A DNA stretch of 64,000 nucleotides, taken from Sitta carolinensis (Eukaryota > Chordata > Aves > Passeriformes > Sittidae). Numbering within the stretch: position 1 is the stretch's first letter; each line of letters opens with the position of its first letter. The position numbers were made by a program, and so were the translations under genes. A model generated the notes under the pieces. The model ran no database searches. It saw only the letters and a program-made list of their open reading frames with translations, and was not told the origin of the DNA. Below, piece by piece: positions 37,492 through 49,834 of the stretch. Location: positions 59,581,501 to 59,645,500 of the forward strand of contig JAVUNC010000004.1 in NCBI GenBank assembly GCA_032173965.1, given 5' to 3'.

Positions 37492-40400
37492 CCATAAACC
37501 TGCAATGAACTCCTTTATATTATATCAGATGAAGTTCTGAAGTTCCAGACTAGGTAATTTACGTAATTTTTTCAGAGTTTCAAAAGAAGATTTTACTGAG
37601 GTCTCTATTTTTTTCCTTGATATTATCTTGTTAGTTTTATTGAGACCTGATAAAAAGCAGAGTGAAGTAGCACCAGTCCTACCAATCCCTTCATGTTGTC
37701 TCTGTAACTGCAAAATGTGGTTGTGCTTGACACACAATAGCTAAGGAGCCCACAGAGTGGTTCAAATCAAGTATTCTTTCAAGAATGAAGATGATCTCAT
37801 ATTTTGGATTTTGGGAAACACCAGGCAAATCTGCCTCCAGACTGCAAGCCATGTCTGAGACCAACAAACAATGACACAAGGAGGGAAAACATGCGAGCTC
37901 AAAGATCAGCAGTTACTGCTCACATTCCCTCCAAGGCTCCAACCATTTAACATTTTCTGGGGTTTTAGCAGTAAAGGATCCTTAATCCTCAGCTCCGAAT
38001 CAGTGCAAACATTAAAATGCAGTAAGTAAAATTCACTTGGTTTGGTAAGTGTGATAAGTGTGCTGTGTTCTTTTGGAAACATTTTCACCAATTATGGAAA
38101 TAAGTATTTTGAACATCCCAGCTTTGTGAGGCAAATCATGGATCTATGAGTCAATAGTCCCTCACTTAATCTTTTCCATGTATCTAGTTCATTGATTTCA
38201 AAGAGCAACACTGCCTCCAACTTGTGCCCTGTACTCATGATGTATACCAAAGGGACAATAAAAACACATATTCAAAGTGATCAGCAAAACAGGTTTCTTA
38301 AGAAGGTGGTTTAATCACTGCAAATTTTTACAGACCCAAAGGCACTACCTGACATTCAGCCAAATTGCAGTTAACTATTGAGCCATTCTTCAGCTTTACC
38401 GAGCTCATTTCAAACCGAGTTAAACAAGAAGTGACTGACAATAATACTAATTCCCACAGCATCAGTACTACTGCTCTTGTGCTGCATGAGGAAAGGTCTG
38501 GCACAGCTCCTGCTGGCCTCATGCATCCACCTGCAGCTTCTGTGACACAGATGGCTGACACAAAACTTCTCAAAAACATAGGCAATGCCAACAGGACCAA
38601 AACCAGGCTGCTCTCAAAATAAGAGGTACTTTACAGGTAACCAAGTGCTAAATAGAACAGAGGAGATTAAGTCTTGTTCTCCTATGTGTCACATGACTAC
38701 ATTACCTCGGAATATGAAGCTAGTTTCTACAAATTTTTGAAAGTTTAAGAGTTTCAACTGCTAAATCAAAAATAGCCTCAGGTCAGTTCCCTAACAATAC
38801 TATCCCTTCTGACTGTCACCTAAAATGTGAAAAGTTCAGATTGGTGTCTGTTCAGAAGGCAGGAACAACCAGGCATTCCATCTGCAAAGACATGGAAATA
38901 GGAGAAACACAGACCTCGGTAGCCTGGGCAAAGCGTCAGCTGAAAGAGAAATACCCCAGACCTGAGGAGATGTGTGCAGTAAATGAGAAGAGTGCTCTCA
39001 AGCAAGCTTCCTGCTAGAGTAGCAGGGACACACCTGAAGAAGCACGAAAGGCTATGAATGGCAGTGCTAACAGAGGACTTGATTGCTGATAAGGGCTGGT
39101 CTTTTATGATCCATCTGCAGCAAGTCAAACAAAAATCTATATGAATCCAGCTTGTGTGATTACGAAGGTCAGCCCTCAGAGGATGCAAAGTGCCAATTAA
39201 ATGTAAGTAATAACAGTAATAACAGGAAGAGATGTCTTGACTTTTGTGAGTCGTCCATGCATCAAGAAGAATATCAGGGCATTCCAAATACACCCTGTCT
39301 GTGCCCACCTGTCCTAAAAAGCAGCTAGTTGTCGTTTAAAGTAGCTCTTCTTCACCAGTTTCCTTAGAATGTGAACTCATAATCTTGCCCTTGGCTTGAT
39401 GCTACTTCTAGTGTAGCTACCATTTTTTTCACATCTTTATTGATACAGCTACATTTGTTAGTGTATAGTCAAAGAGACCATAAATGTGTAGACCATAAAC
39501 ATAGTGCACCAACAAGCAAGGCTCTTAAAATGCCACATTCATGTTCAAATAGGAACGTGTTGAAAGGATTTCTATAATGTCTTAAATAGATAGCATAAAT
39601 AATGTCAAATAGTTATCTGAAATCTCACTAAAAATGACTGTTCTCCCTTATTTCTAAAATCAAAACCACATTCTGAAGCAGAACCATTGAGGAAACAAAG
39701 GGGTTTAACCAGGAGAGTGCTAAAACCCATCCAGAGGTAAAACAGTTAAGGTATCCTGCAGGGCATAATGGCAGTGGCAGCTGGATAGGAGTCTGGCCTT
39801 AAGCCATGAGCTGGCAGTGCAAGCAGCCTGCTTGTTGGTGGGAACCTTCTAACGCTTTTTCATGTCACATCCCAGAAATTTCTAACGGGCTTAATTGCAG
39901 GGTCTGGATTTCTTTTTTGCTTTCCAGCCACTTAATTCTTAGCTACTGTCTTCTCCCTTTGCCTCTTGAGGTCTCTCTCTTTCCGAGTTCTTCTCTCATC
40001 AGCATGTGCACATAAAAATGTTTATACCAATCCACTCCTTCAGAACAAATGTCCCTCTGCAGCCAGGACGAGCCCTCCTTTTGCAGGTGCCAGCAGTTAC
40101 TTTTCTGGGATGCGGAGAGGAACTGACAGGAGAGGAGCACATATGAGGAAGGAGCGTAGCTGTGAAGTTGCAAGTTCACCAACCACCACATGCCACAGAT
40201 GTCAGAACACAATCTCCCTCTACTTTCTCTGCTCTGCCAAAAATAAAGGCTAGGGGCAGAACTCGGGTCTTCATTTGATTGCCCTCTGCTGTGACTCAAG
40301 GACAAATGTTTGCCTTTAAAGCAACAAGAAAAAGTCTACAAAGGGAGAAAGTTCATATACCTGTAAAATAACTTTAGCACAAGCAGGCAGATAAAGCTGG

Positions 40401-40511
40401 TTGTCACTTGAAAGTTTCAAACTGTCTGAAACTGACACATTCTGAAGTTTGTTTTCATTCGAAATTCCAAACAGAAAATATTACAAGGAAATAGAACAAT
40501 TATTATTTCAA
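37492..40511. other. unique non-coding sequence with one long open frame
   Basis: No gene is recognised. On the minus strand 38820-39308 is open for 162 codons from an ATG, longer than most background frames here; it has several internal acceptor-like pyrimidine tracts and no family resemblance. On the plus strand the same bases also read as charged, helix-like residues in part. I do not call it a gene. Confidence 0.45.
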
Positions 40512-40533
40512 GTTGTGATTATTTAATCACAAC
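40512..40533. promoter_or_regulatory. perfect 22-bp palindrome with paired GATTA sites
   Basis: GTTGTGATTA and TAATCACAAC are exact reverse complements around a central TT. Each arm holds GATTA/TAATC, the core of bicoid-class homeodomains (OTX, PITX, GSC families), and an inverted pair at this spacing is a known dimer arrangement for paired-type homeodomains. It lies in a very AT-rich, repeat-free stretch (40480-40680). Function is inferred. Confidence 0.4.
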
Positions 40534-41497
40534 CATTCAATTTTATTAAAATTAAAATATCATGTCTTGATTTTTATCCTTTCAATTTCACATTATGAAA
40601 ACATAACAGGAAGATGTAATGCTAAAGGTGACTTGCTCTGTTATAAATGATACATCAAATTAAATCAGATAAATTTCACAAACCAATTAAGTGGTTGGGC
40701 CCAGTTAAGGTCACTATCTGGTGCTTAGACCTTAGATGTTCTTTCAGGACAAAAAGGTAATAATTAGCATTTTTCACATGAAAAATTTAGATTTTGGTAA
40801 AACAGGCATTTCCAACTAAAAAAAAAAATAACTTATTGGTGAAACTATGACTATTTTGAACACTCTTAAGGGTGTTTTAATCCTGGTGTTATCCTCTACA
40901 ATCATGACTCAAAGCTGTGGTGAATCATGGGGCAGAGGGGGTGTTGGTCACCTGGTGACTGCATGGTTACCAAGGGTGCACAACCCTGCTGAAAACCAGG
41001 TCATTCCAGTGATTAAACTCATTTACAATACTTCGAACACAAGAGTGGTTCTGAAAGGATCACAGCAATATTGACTAGAAAGTCAATGAGATGCTGGGGA
41101 AATTAACGCTGCACACTTGATACATTTAGAAATGCCATTAGCTGGAAACTCAGCTAATCCTACCGAATGGGGGCATGGAGACAGCGTGAATTAGGAGCAA
41201 AAGAGGGCGTTCAACAAGGCGGGTGAATAACTCCAGCTGCCACTGGATTTTGTGTGGCACTTAAGCAGTCGGGCCATCAGCCCAAGATTTACAGTATGAT
41301 TTCTGTAGGTGGAACAAACCATACAACTGGAGCACTCACTCAAATAATTGGAAGAGCCATCGATTGGTCTCAGATTTACTTGGCAGTGCTGTTCTTTTCT
41401 ACAGTCTGTTTCTATACATCATGGCAGATGTATACCGAAAAATCAAATCCTAATAAAAACAAGTTTAGTAATACAGAAGCTGACCCCATTTCTATGT
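40534..41497. other. unique non-coding sequence
   Basis: AT-rich to about 40850, then more balanced. A short CpG-bearing patch lies at 41180-41225. No feature can be named. Confidence 0.5.
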
Positions 41498-41587
41498 TTC
41501 TTTTCTTTTTTTTTTTTTTTTGTCTTTTTCTTTCTTCCTTTTTATCTTCTTTTTCTTTTTTTTTTTTTCTGTTTTTCGGGTTTTTTT
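41498..41587 (+). repeat. T-rich low-complexity tract
   Basis: Runs of T up to about 16 nt broken by C and CTTC. The poly-phenylalanine frames here are artefacts. Confidence 0.9.
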
Positions 41588-43534
41588 AATTCCCCATCCC
41601 CTTCCTCAAAAAAAGAAATGGAAGTCCTTTTTTGAAAAAGCTATTTCATGTCTGTCAACTGTCTTTCAAGGGAATTTTTAACTGATCTCACAAGACGTGC
41701 ACGATCTACATTATCAACGGATTGGAAAAAATAAAACTGTAACCAAAGAATAAGATAGTAATCCATTCTCCATCAGAAGAAGAATTTTCAAGATGAAGAA
41801 AAATCCTTTCATTCATTTTAAATATGGCTCAGTGACAGAAGCCAAACTAAAGATACAGAGCTTACAGTGAATACCTCAGATCGAATTGCTGGTGTAACAA
41901 TAAGGATACTGCCTTTATGCAATGACTTCATGCACCTGGGATGATTTTTCTGCAGTACTTGTGTGTAAGAAATTTGGGCCAATGGAGATCCCTGTCAATT
42001 TATTTGTAGGTCAGCTGCCAATATTTTGTCTTTGAAGGAGCTCCTCTCACCTTGTGTTTTTTCCAGCTTTCTCTCTTTCCTCTGCAGCACAATTACACAT
42101 GGGTCAGGGCAGTCAACAGGCTGAGGCACTGTGATTTTTTTCTGAGCTCCTCTGTTCTCAGGTTTTCTGACATTCCTAGCATGAATAGGTGCACTAAGAT
42201 AATTACGCTAATCCATCTAGCAAAACACCTTACTTATATATTTGAAGCTAATTAGATAAACTTCAAAATGGGTCATTTTTCAGCCCCTCAGCCTCTGCCT
42301 GCTTATGAGCATTACCCCTGAGGGGACTCTTTCTCAATCAGGTAGACATTTCTGGGAATGAGATCTAATGAATCCCTTTACCTCTTGAACTGGAAACCTC
42401 TCTTCATTGATACTTAAGCAAACTGAGGACAAATTCAGGCATGATAGAAGTAGGAACTCTCCCAAGGCAACAGTACTGCTTCTTCTTACCTATATTAAGT
42501 TTGACCCAACCTACTGACAAAAGGACAAAAGCTTTTTAGGAGCAAAAGTGTAGTGGGATCCTTACTTCTCCAGTAAAGAAAGGCAAGGTAAGACTATACC
42601 ATTTAGTTCCCCTTACTGACAGTAGCACTATATGCAGGTAAGAGCTTTCAAATGAACAGTAAAGAGCCTTGCCAGAAATGGGTCTATTCTCTGGATCCTG
42701 GAGCTAGATTAAATTTCACTAGTACCAGGGCCTTCTTCTCCACCAGATTTTTCAAAACGTTTATGCCTGATTCTGTTACACTAATGTTTTGTGCTTTTTT
42801 AATGTGAAATTTTGTGGGTTTAAAAACGATGACAAATTATCTTAAAATAGATACTGTCTTTTTCCATTATCAACAGTTGACCACAGTATTTTAGTCACTT
42901 TTTAACTTGAGTCACATTCTCTTGACAAATGCCCAGTAAGAAACAATTCTGACCTACGAAGGCATCCTGCAAAACTTGGAGACCAACAAAGGCAGCAGGG
43001 GAAACAGCAGTACTGAGTTGTAGCAAGCTGAAAAAAAGAAACAGCAACTCAGCAACAAATCTAGGATTCAGTCAAAACATTTAAATGATTCAGAGTCATG
43101 CTTCTCCATTTATATCAGCAACATTACAACAAAGATTAATAGCACTGTAGACTTCCAGGCTTTTGACAAAGGAAAGAATACCTAAGTATAATACATTTTT
43201 GGGCAATTGTGGGGTAAAAAGACAGAATTTGGGAGGCAGGGGAAACAGGGAAAAGGACAGAACAGACACAAATGTGAATCATTATAGCAAACATAACTGG
43301 TGAAGTACACAGTTACAAACCTGCGCCACTCTCCACTCCCTAGTTTTGTGGTCTCTGCCAATTTAAAAAGAAAGACAATGAAGCCATCTGCTAAAAATGT
43401 TTCTACGTCAGTGTGGTGCTAAGCACATTTCCAAAGCACAAAATGTGAGTCTAATCAGAAATAATATTCCTTTATAAGTTAAGATGGGATATGTGATGTA
43501 CCTGAGCTCAACAACCCTTTACTAGAGCAGGCTA
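41588..43534. other. unique non-coding sequence
   Basis: No gene, repeat element or RNA gene is recognised. Confidence 0.6.
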
Positions 43535-43729
43535 TATCTTTCTTTTTTCTTTCTTTCTTTCTTTTGTTCTTCGTTCTTTCTTTCTTTCTTTCTTTTCTTT
43601 CTTTCTTTCTTCTTTTCTTTCTTTCTTCTTTCTTTCTTTCTTCTTCTTTTTCTTTCTTCCTTTCTTCTTCCTTCTTTTCTTTCTTCTTTCTTTCTTTCTT
43701 TCTTCTTCCTTTCTTTCTTTCTTTCTTCT

Positions 43730-43822
<93 letters not shown>

Positions 43823-44096
43823 TCTTTCTTCTTCTTTCTTCTTCTTCTTTTCTTTCTTTCTTTCTTTCTTTCTTCTCTTCTTCTTTCTTCCCTTTCTTTC
43901 TTTCCTTCCTTCTTCTTCCTTCCTTCCTTCCTTTCCTTCCTCTCTCTCTTTCTCTCTTTCTCTTCTCTCTTTCTCTCTCTTCTCTTTCTCTCTTTCTTTC
44001 TTCTCTTTCTCTTTCTTTCCTTCCTTTCTTTCCTTCCTTTCTTCCTTCCTTCCTTCTTCCTTCCTTTCTTTCTTTCTTCCTTTTTCTTCCCTCCAG
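43535..44096. repeat. 560-bp homopyrimidine (CTTT)n tract
   Basis: The plus strand is almost purely C and T for about 560 bp. It is built from TTTC units with CTTCTT, TTCCTTCC and CTCTCTTT variants. The most regular part, about 43730-43820, is uninterrupted CTTT. Long homopurine-homopyrimidine tracts with mirror symmetry are known to form triplex (H-DNA) structures and to be unstable in length. The three longest frames in the window, including a 256-codon Lys/Glu/Arg frame on the minus strand and a Phe/Leu/Ser frame on the plus strand, are translations of this repeat and should not be annotated. Confidence 0.95.
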
Positions 44097-44212
44097 ACCT
44101 TCCTACATCTCTGAAACAGAAGAGAGAAGGTGCTGCCCTTGAACAGCACCACACCAGGCTCAGACATGCAGCCCTGCAATGTGGAGCTGTAAGGCTGCAG
44201 AGGTGCCAGCCT

Positions 44213-44236
44213 TGCTGCTGCTGCTGCTGCTGCTGG
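44213..44236. repeat. (CTG)7 trinucleotide repeat
   Basis: Seven TGC units followed by TGG. On the minus strand it reads as a seven-glutamine run in a frame that continues into the pyrimidine tract, which is not a real gene. It is a short, normal-length trinucleotide microsatellite. Confidence 0.9.
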
Positions 44237-47200
44237 GACCACTTGGGAATAGATTTGCTACAAAGTTGAGGGTGTGAGGCAAAAAAAGTCATTGAACCCG
44301 TAAAACTGACACATGCCTTTGCTTACTCTCACTCCAGAAGAAAAGGGTAGCGCACACTGGCTGTGTGCAGCCTACTGAGGTTCAGTTGTTTCCATGGAAA
44401 GAAACACAGGTGAGCTCCTGTATTGCTTCCCCCATCTCTTTTCCTGTTCTGACACTGTAATTTTAGAGGTTTAAGCAGATGAAAAAGGTTTTTTTAATGT
44501 AACACAAGGTCTTTTCTTCTGTTGCCTGCCACAAGTGTAATGACTTGTGATTTTCTGTTCCTTTTGCTTCTAGAACGAGCTCTGATGGAGCTCCCTAATG
44601 ATAACAAACCATCACTGCAGTAATATTGATACCTGTTGTAATCACTGGCATTCTGGCTTTTCAATTTTCACTATTTGCCTTGGATCAAGTAGCTCTGTGC
44701 TAATGCAACAGAAGGTCACCAGATGAAGGGGCTGATAACAGAGAGGGACTGTTCTACTTAACATGCATGGAGGATTATGCTTTTCAGTCGTCCTCGAGCT
44801 AATCTTTCAAGTTGTCCTTTTTTGACTTTCTCAGTTTAATCAGTTTAATCTCATCTTCCTTCTTTTCTGATTACAAGAATTTTCTGTAGAAACCTTGCCT
44901 CCACAATAAGGACCACGTGGCAATTTATTCTTATATTGATTTCAACATTTCCACTACCCAGGCTCTGATGTAAGGGGGAAGGGTGAGAGTTAGAGGGGAA
45001 GCAGAGGGGGTCCCTCTAGTGCCTCCTGCCTAGCAAATCCCCACACTTTTGTTACCTGGGAGCTTGAATACTACTTTAATACACTTGAAGTCAGAAATGG
45101 CAATCAGATTAGAAATACTCAGCAGTGATTAAAAGTTAGTGGAGACAGTAAAGAGTCATAAATCATAATCATAAGGCATGTTAAATCTGGGGCACCAGTA
45201 ATCAAAGTGTTCAGGACACATTTTCCAAGGGACTCTCTCATGATTGCCATCCCACCTGATTACACAGCAGAACCTAGCACTTCTTGCCCATCAGGTAGGG
45301 AAACCGGATTCAAGCCCAGGGAGTTAGGCAGTGGCCAGTCCACACAGGTATGTCTGTGCATATATATGCACATATTACATATTGCATATGTATTTGACTG
45401 CATGGGCAAACTTCTCATATCTATTTCTTGTCTATCCCCATAGGACAGAGGAATTCCCATGATTACTGATTTTTTCCTGGCAGAAGAGATGAATACTTCT
45501 TAGCACTGGATCGAAATTTTTCCTATTTATGTCTGCAATGTACAATGAAAATAGAAAAAAGAAAGAGGCAACATGCTTTTCCACACACTCCCTAACCCTT
45601 CAGTCAGAGGCTCAGGCAGCTATAGGTATCTATAGGTCAGGCAGCCCCACTTCAGTAATAAGCTGCCCTGTTCAAAAAGGAAGTAAGAGGTCCAAGAGAC
45701 AATTGACATCTTGCCTTTACACCAAATAAATAACAGAGGAATTGCCTCAGCCTTCCACCATTTAGTTTCTTCTGCTTTAGGCTCCACCTCATCATCACAT
45801 CTCCACAGGCCCTGATTCCACAGACAACTGCAATGTTCATCAGTCTCAGTTTCCCCAGACACATACACTTGTTGACTTATGAGTAATACAACAGCAGTGA
45901 GATGAGAGCTGATGAAATGGGTTGGTGTTTAGTCCTGTAAGACTGTTCTAATTTTCCTACAAATAATGAAGGATTTTGCTTTCTCTTCAGGGTTCCTGGT
46001 GATAATGATATACCACAGCCAGCAGAGGTGAACATCTGTTTTAAGAACTGTGAACTTACAGAGACCATTTGTCTATCTGATCATGCTTTCTTGTTTTTCA
46101 GTGCACCCTATCCATTTCTCTGTTAATTAAATAGATGTGAAATCACTAAACCACTGGGTCGAAGAAACAATTAAACAACAACTGAAATAAAAAAAGTGGG
46201 AGGGAGAGGACTCTTCTTTTCTTCCTCGCAAGTGATTTTGCTTGGTAGAAATTGCCCTACTTTTTGAGCAGGCACTTTCTTTTCTCTTCACAGAAAGAAA
46301 ACTTGGATTCGTGAGGGTGTATCCACCTAATGAAAATATGGTAGAGTTAGCCCAATGCATCCCATTAATCTACTCATGCTTAATTGGAAAGTACAATATG
46401 GAACTGGCATTTTAAAGGCAGACTGTAAATGTGCTTGGATTGGTTGCTATTTAATTGATGCAACTGGCATATAAATAGGTGTACCCTAAAAAAAAACGTG
46501 AAAGCAACCAGAAGCTGTGAGTCACATTTTCCTTTTGAATATTACCCATACCAGTTATAGGCAAAAATAATAAGCATTAAGCTACTGCCATTGACCTCTG
46601 CACATGTTATCTGAGGAAAAAATATCTTGTCTACACTGCCCAGTGCCCTGCAGCAGCCAGGAGCTAAAAAGCCTGGGAGCTGTGGGATGTACAGAGTCAC
46701 TGCTTCAACCCTACCTGCTTTCCTTGCTTATTCCTTTGCCCACGAGCATCTGGAAAATTGCAAGCTCCCCTGAGAACTCAACAGGGACTGGAGGAAACCT
46801 CTGACCCATGCAGTGCCCATGCTGCACCCCTGCCTCTGCTCTGCCTCACTGCAGGAAAAGCAGCAGGCCCAGCAGTGACTTAAGTGTTTCCCAGGAATGG
46901 CAGCAGGGAGCAAGGATGGAAAATATGAAGACTGACACTACTGAACTGCAGAGAAGGACTGAAGCAGAGTCACAAGGAGGATCTGGTCCCTAAGGACAGG
47001 AATATGGATCAGGGTTGTTTTCCAGAACAGCAGAGGGCAAACAACATGCTTGTGTTTCACCAGCTGTATTCATCTTTAACAATACTAGATATTGTGGGAT
47101 AGCTTTGCAGGACATTAAAAATCATGGTTTGATAATGCAGAACACATCTTTCCTTACAAGTATGAGGGAAGAGGAGACTGCTAGAATCCAAGTCCTTTGG

Positions 47201-48985
47201 CACCCCAATACTTGTATGACTAGACTATTGCCTGTATGAAATTACTTCCCACAAAACCACAAACTTTGCTAAAAAGTGAAACCCCACACTATTAAACAGA
47301 CTGTCACCAAAGCAAAGTGAAAAAAAGCTGAGCATTTTTTTGCTTTTGTCCAACCTCACTTTTACCACTGCTACAAGCATATCATATGCACAAAAAATCA
47401 TAAACTTTAGTCCTCCAGAAACCTCCTTACTGAGTTTTTCCCTGTACATATGACAGATTATTTCTTGAACCTCCTGACTGAATTATGTTTCCCCTGCCAA
47501 CACTATCCATTGTGTGGAGGCTGCAGTCATAATCTGTGAAATGAATAGTACTTGTTAAAGATCTTATAAATAATTTCATCACATGAATATAGCAGAAATT
47601 TGCCCAGTTGAGAAACACAGCTCATGAGACTAAATTTTTGCAAAATAGTATCCCTCTGAAAAAGGGTTTCAGCAGTAGGGAAAAAAAAAAAAAAACAACA
47701 AAAAAAAGCAAATAAGGAAAAGGAAAATTACAGCCCTAGAGTTCTCTGTGTCTGAACAACCCTGTTGGATGTCACAAGGCTGTAGCAATCTTCACTTTTC
47801 TACATCTGCAGCACAGCTGGTCCATCCCTTATCTAGAAAAGACCAGAAGATCTCCTGATGTGTCTTCAATAGTATAAACTCAAAAGCAATGGAAGGGAGG
47901 ATAGAGATGTGTGGTAACACAGGGATGTGGTAGATATTTAGGTGATAGGCTGGAAGGGAGATAATGAGGTGGGGTAAACATAGCAGAAATTACCCATTTC
48001 TGTTGTTTCCAGACCATTACTATCGTATTCTCAACTGCCTGGCAGATGTTGTCTGTATCTGATTAATAAGAATTGGAACAATACATTTTTCTGGCCAGGT
48101 TTTTTTTTTGTAAAGTGATAACTTCTACTGAGCTGAAAGGATCAGGAGAAGATATCCATAGTGTTACAGCAGCTGGAATCCAGAAGAACCTGACAAGAGA
48201 AGGCAGCATAGGGAGAGGCAAGAGCAAAGAGCTGTGTGCAGAAAGCAGCACAGCAGTTTGGGAAGGAAAAGGAGCAGGAAACTTCTAAATTGCTGAGCAT
48301 GAACTAGTTCTTTCCAGAAAACTGGATTATAAATAATCCTGTCTGTAAAATTACTAGGGAAAATAAAAAAAATAAAACAGCTGATCTCAGTTCATCTCTC
48401 TCTTTTGAGGAGAAAAAGAGCTTGGGACAGTTCTAAGACATATATTTCTATTCACAAAAGGTCCTGATGTAACACTTGCACCAGTGTCCAATCTGGATTT
48501 TCAAGTGAAATTTTTCTGGGCCATTTGTGCACTCACAGTATTGGCAAATAAGGGTGATATCACTTAACAGAAAGCCATACACTTTTCCCTAGTTGCCCTG
48601 AATGTATTCTGCTATTAAATGATTACCATGCAAATGCTGAAAGGGGAAGAAGTTGTATAGTAATGGAATTCCTCTCTGTTCCTGTAATCTATTTATTGAG
48701 GTTTTTCCAATTATTTTTATATTTAAAAAAAAAAAAAAGAGTAAGAAATATGAGAACAAAGAAACTACAGAGAAAAGGCATTTGTGGTTGGATTAGTGAA
48801 TCCAGAACATAATCATCAATAGATGTCTTTATTATTAATATAGAGTAGCAATTTTGGCTGAATGATTAGCCAAAGTTTCAAAGCCTTGCAGTTTATTATT
48901 TGCATAATAAATCAGCAGTGTTAGTTAACTGTACTCTTGATATAATCTTTTTAAAAATTGTTTATTTATCCCCCTCCAAAAGCAG
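44237..48985. other. unique non-coding sequence
   Basis: No gene is supported. A 390-nt stretch at 46604-46993 is open on the plus strand except for a single TGA at 46802-46804; this is reported as a finding. A 16-nt A run lies near 47680-47695 and a 13-nt A run near 48726-48738. The stretch 48690-48960 is AT-rich and contains an inverted TTGGCT/AGCCAA pair. Confidence 0.5.
45355..45372. promoter_or_regulatory. perfect 18-bp palindrome TGTGCATATATATGCACA
   Basis: The 18 bases equal their own reverse complement with no spacer. The centre is ATATAT and each arm has TGCATAT, close to POU-factor half sites. It is followed by further ATTACATATTGCATATG words to 45389. It may be a dimer site or a chance relic of TA/CA slippage. 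Confidence 0.35.
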
Positions 48986-49164
48986 AGGAAAAATTTCACC
49001 TAAAGACTCATTTTCCTGAATGCAGCAAAAGCGGTAGCATCAGCGAAGACTGTTATTCTCCTTCAGGAATTCCCAGATCCGCCACCCTACCTAGAGACCT
49101 CACAATCCAAGCCCTGCTGGCTGGAAGCTCTCTCTCCATGGCACAGAGCCAGCAGCTCCTGTGA
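48986..49164 (+). CDS. candidate coding exon, unknown protein
   Basis: A pyrimidine-rich acceptor (TTATCCCCCTCCAAAAGCAG ending 48985) is followed by a frame open to TGA at 49162-49164. The residues include KTHFPECSKSGSISEDCYSP, then GIPRSATLPRDLTIQALLAG, ending SMAQSQQLL. Codon use looks coding-like: repeated AGC for serine, synonymous variety at third positions and three CpG in a CpG-poor neighbourhood. A second acceptor (TTTTCCTGAATGCAG) ends at 49025 in the same frame. CCT followed by GTGAGA at the end could act as a donor just before the stop. I do not recognise the protein; the Ser/Thr-rich character suggests a disordered, phosphorylated tail. It could be chance. Confidence 0.25.
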
Positions 49165-49834
49165 GATTCTCAACAGCAGACTTTAGCCTGGAACCTCTCT
49201 ACTTTCCCTGATGAGTTGCTCATGACATTGTGTAAGCTCTGATACACCATGGCTCTTCATGGTGCTGGTCGTCCACCAAGAGGGACCCTATAATTCCTAA
49301 GGAAGTCTGAAGGACATCTAAGGCTTAACTGTGTCTAAATTTTGGCGAAGTGGGGAGGACCAGGGACCACCCACAAAGTCATCTTAGGAAGTTTTCAGCT
49401 TGAGAAGGTTATAAAAGCTGCAAACAGTGGAGCTGATTCACTGTAGGCTTTGCATAGGTATTATCTAGTCCTTCCCTTCTGGACAGAGAAGGTGCCAAGG
49501 TTTGCTTGTCCCATGACATGGCAGCCCATAGCTGCTTAATTAGGCCAAACATTTCACCCAGGATCTGGCTGGGAATCTATGTTTGTAGCAAATCTGCTAC
49601 ATTTTACAATAAAATGTCCAGTGGGTGCTGCTTCTTTATTCTTTCAGGGATGCTTTTCCTCATGCTTTGCATTGCTTCAGTGACATCTCCCAGTGGATGT
49701 TAATTTTTATTTCTAGTTAAGCGGATAAGGCAAAAGATTTATATAGGCCTTGTCTCTTAACTTGACTCCTTTCCACTTCTTTTTTTCTATTTTCTTCCTC
49801 AATATCACCACACCATATTTCTTTGGCCACAGCC

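Noticed and set aside
43522..44292. 256- and 236-codon Lys/Glu/Arg-rich frames on the minus strand and a 192-codon Phe/Leu/Ser frame on the plus strand
   Set aside because: They are translations of the CTTT/GAAA simple repeat in several frames at once.
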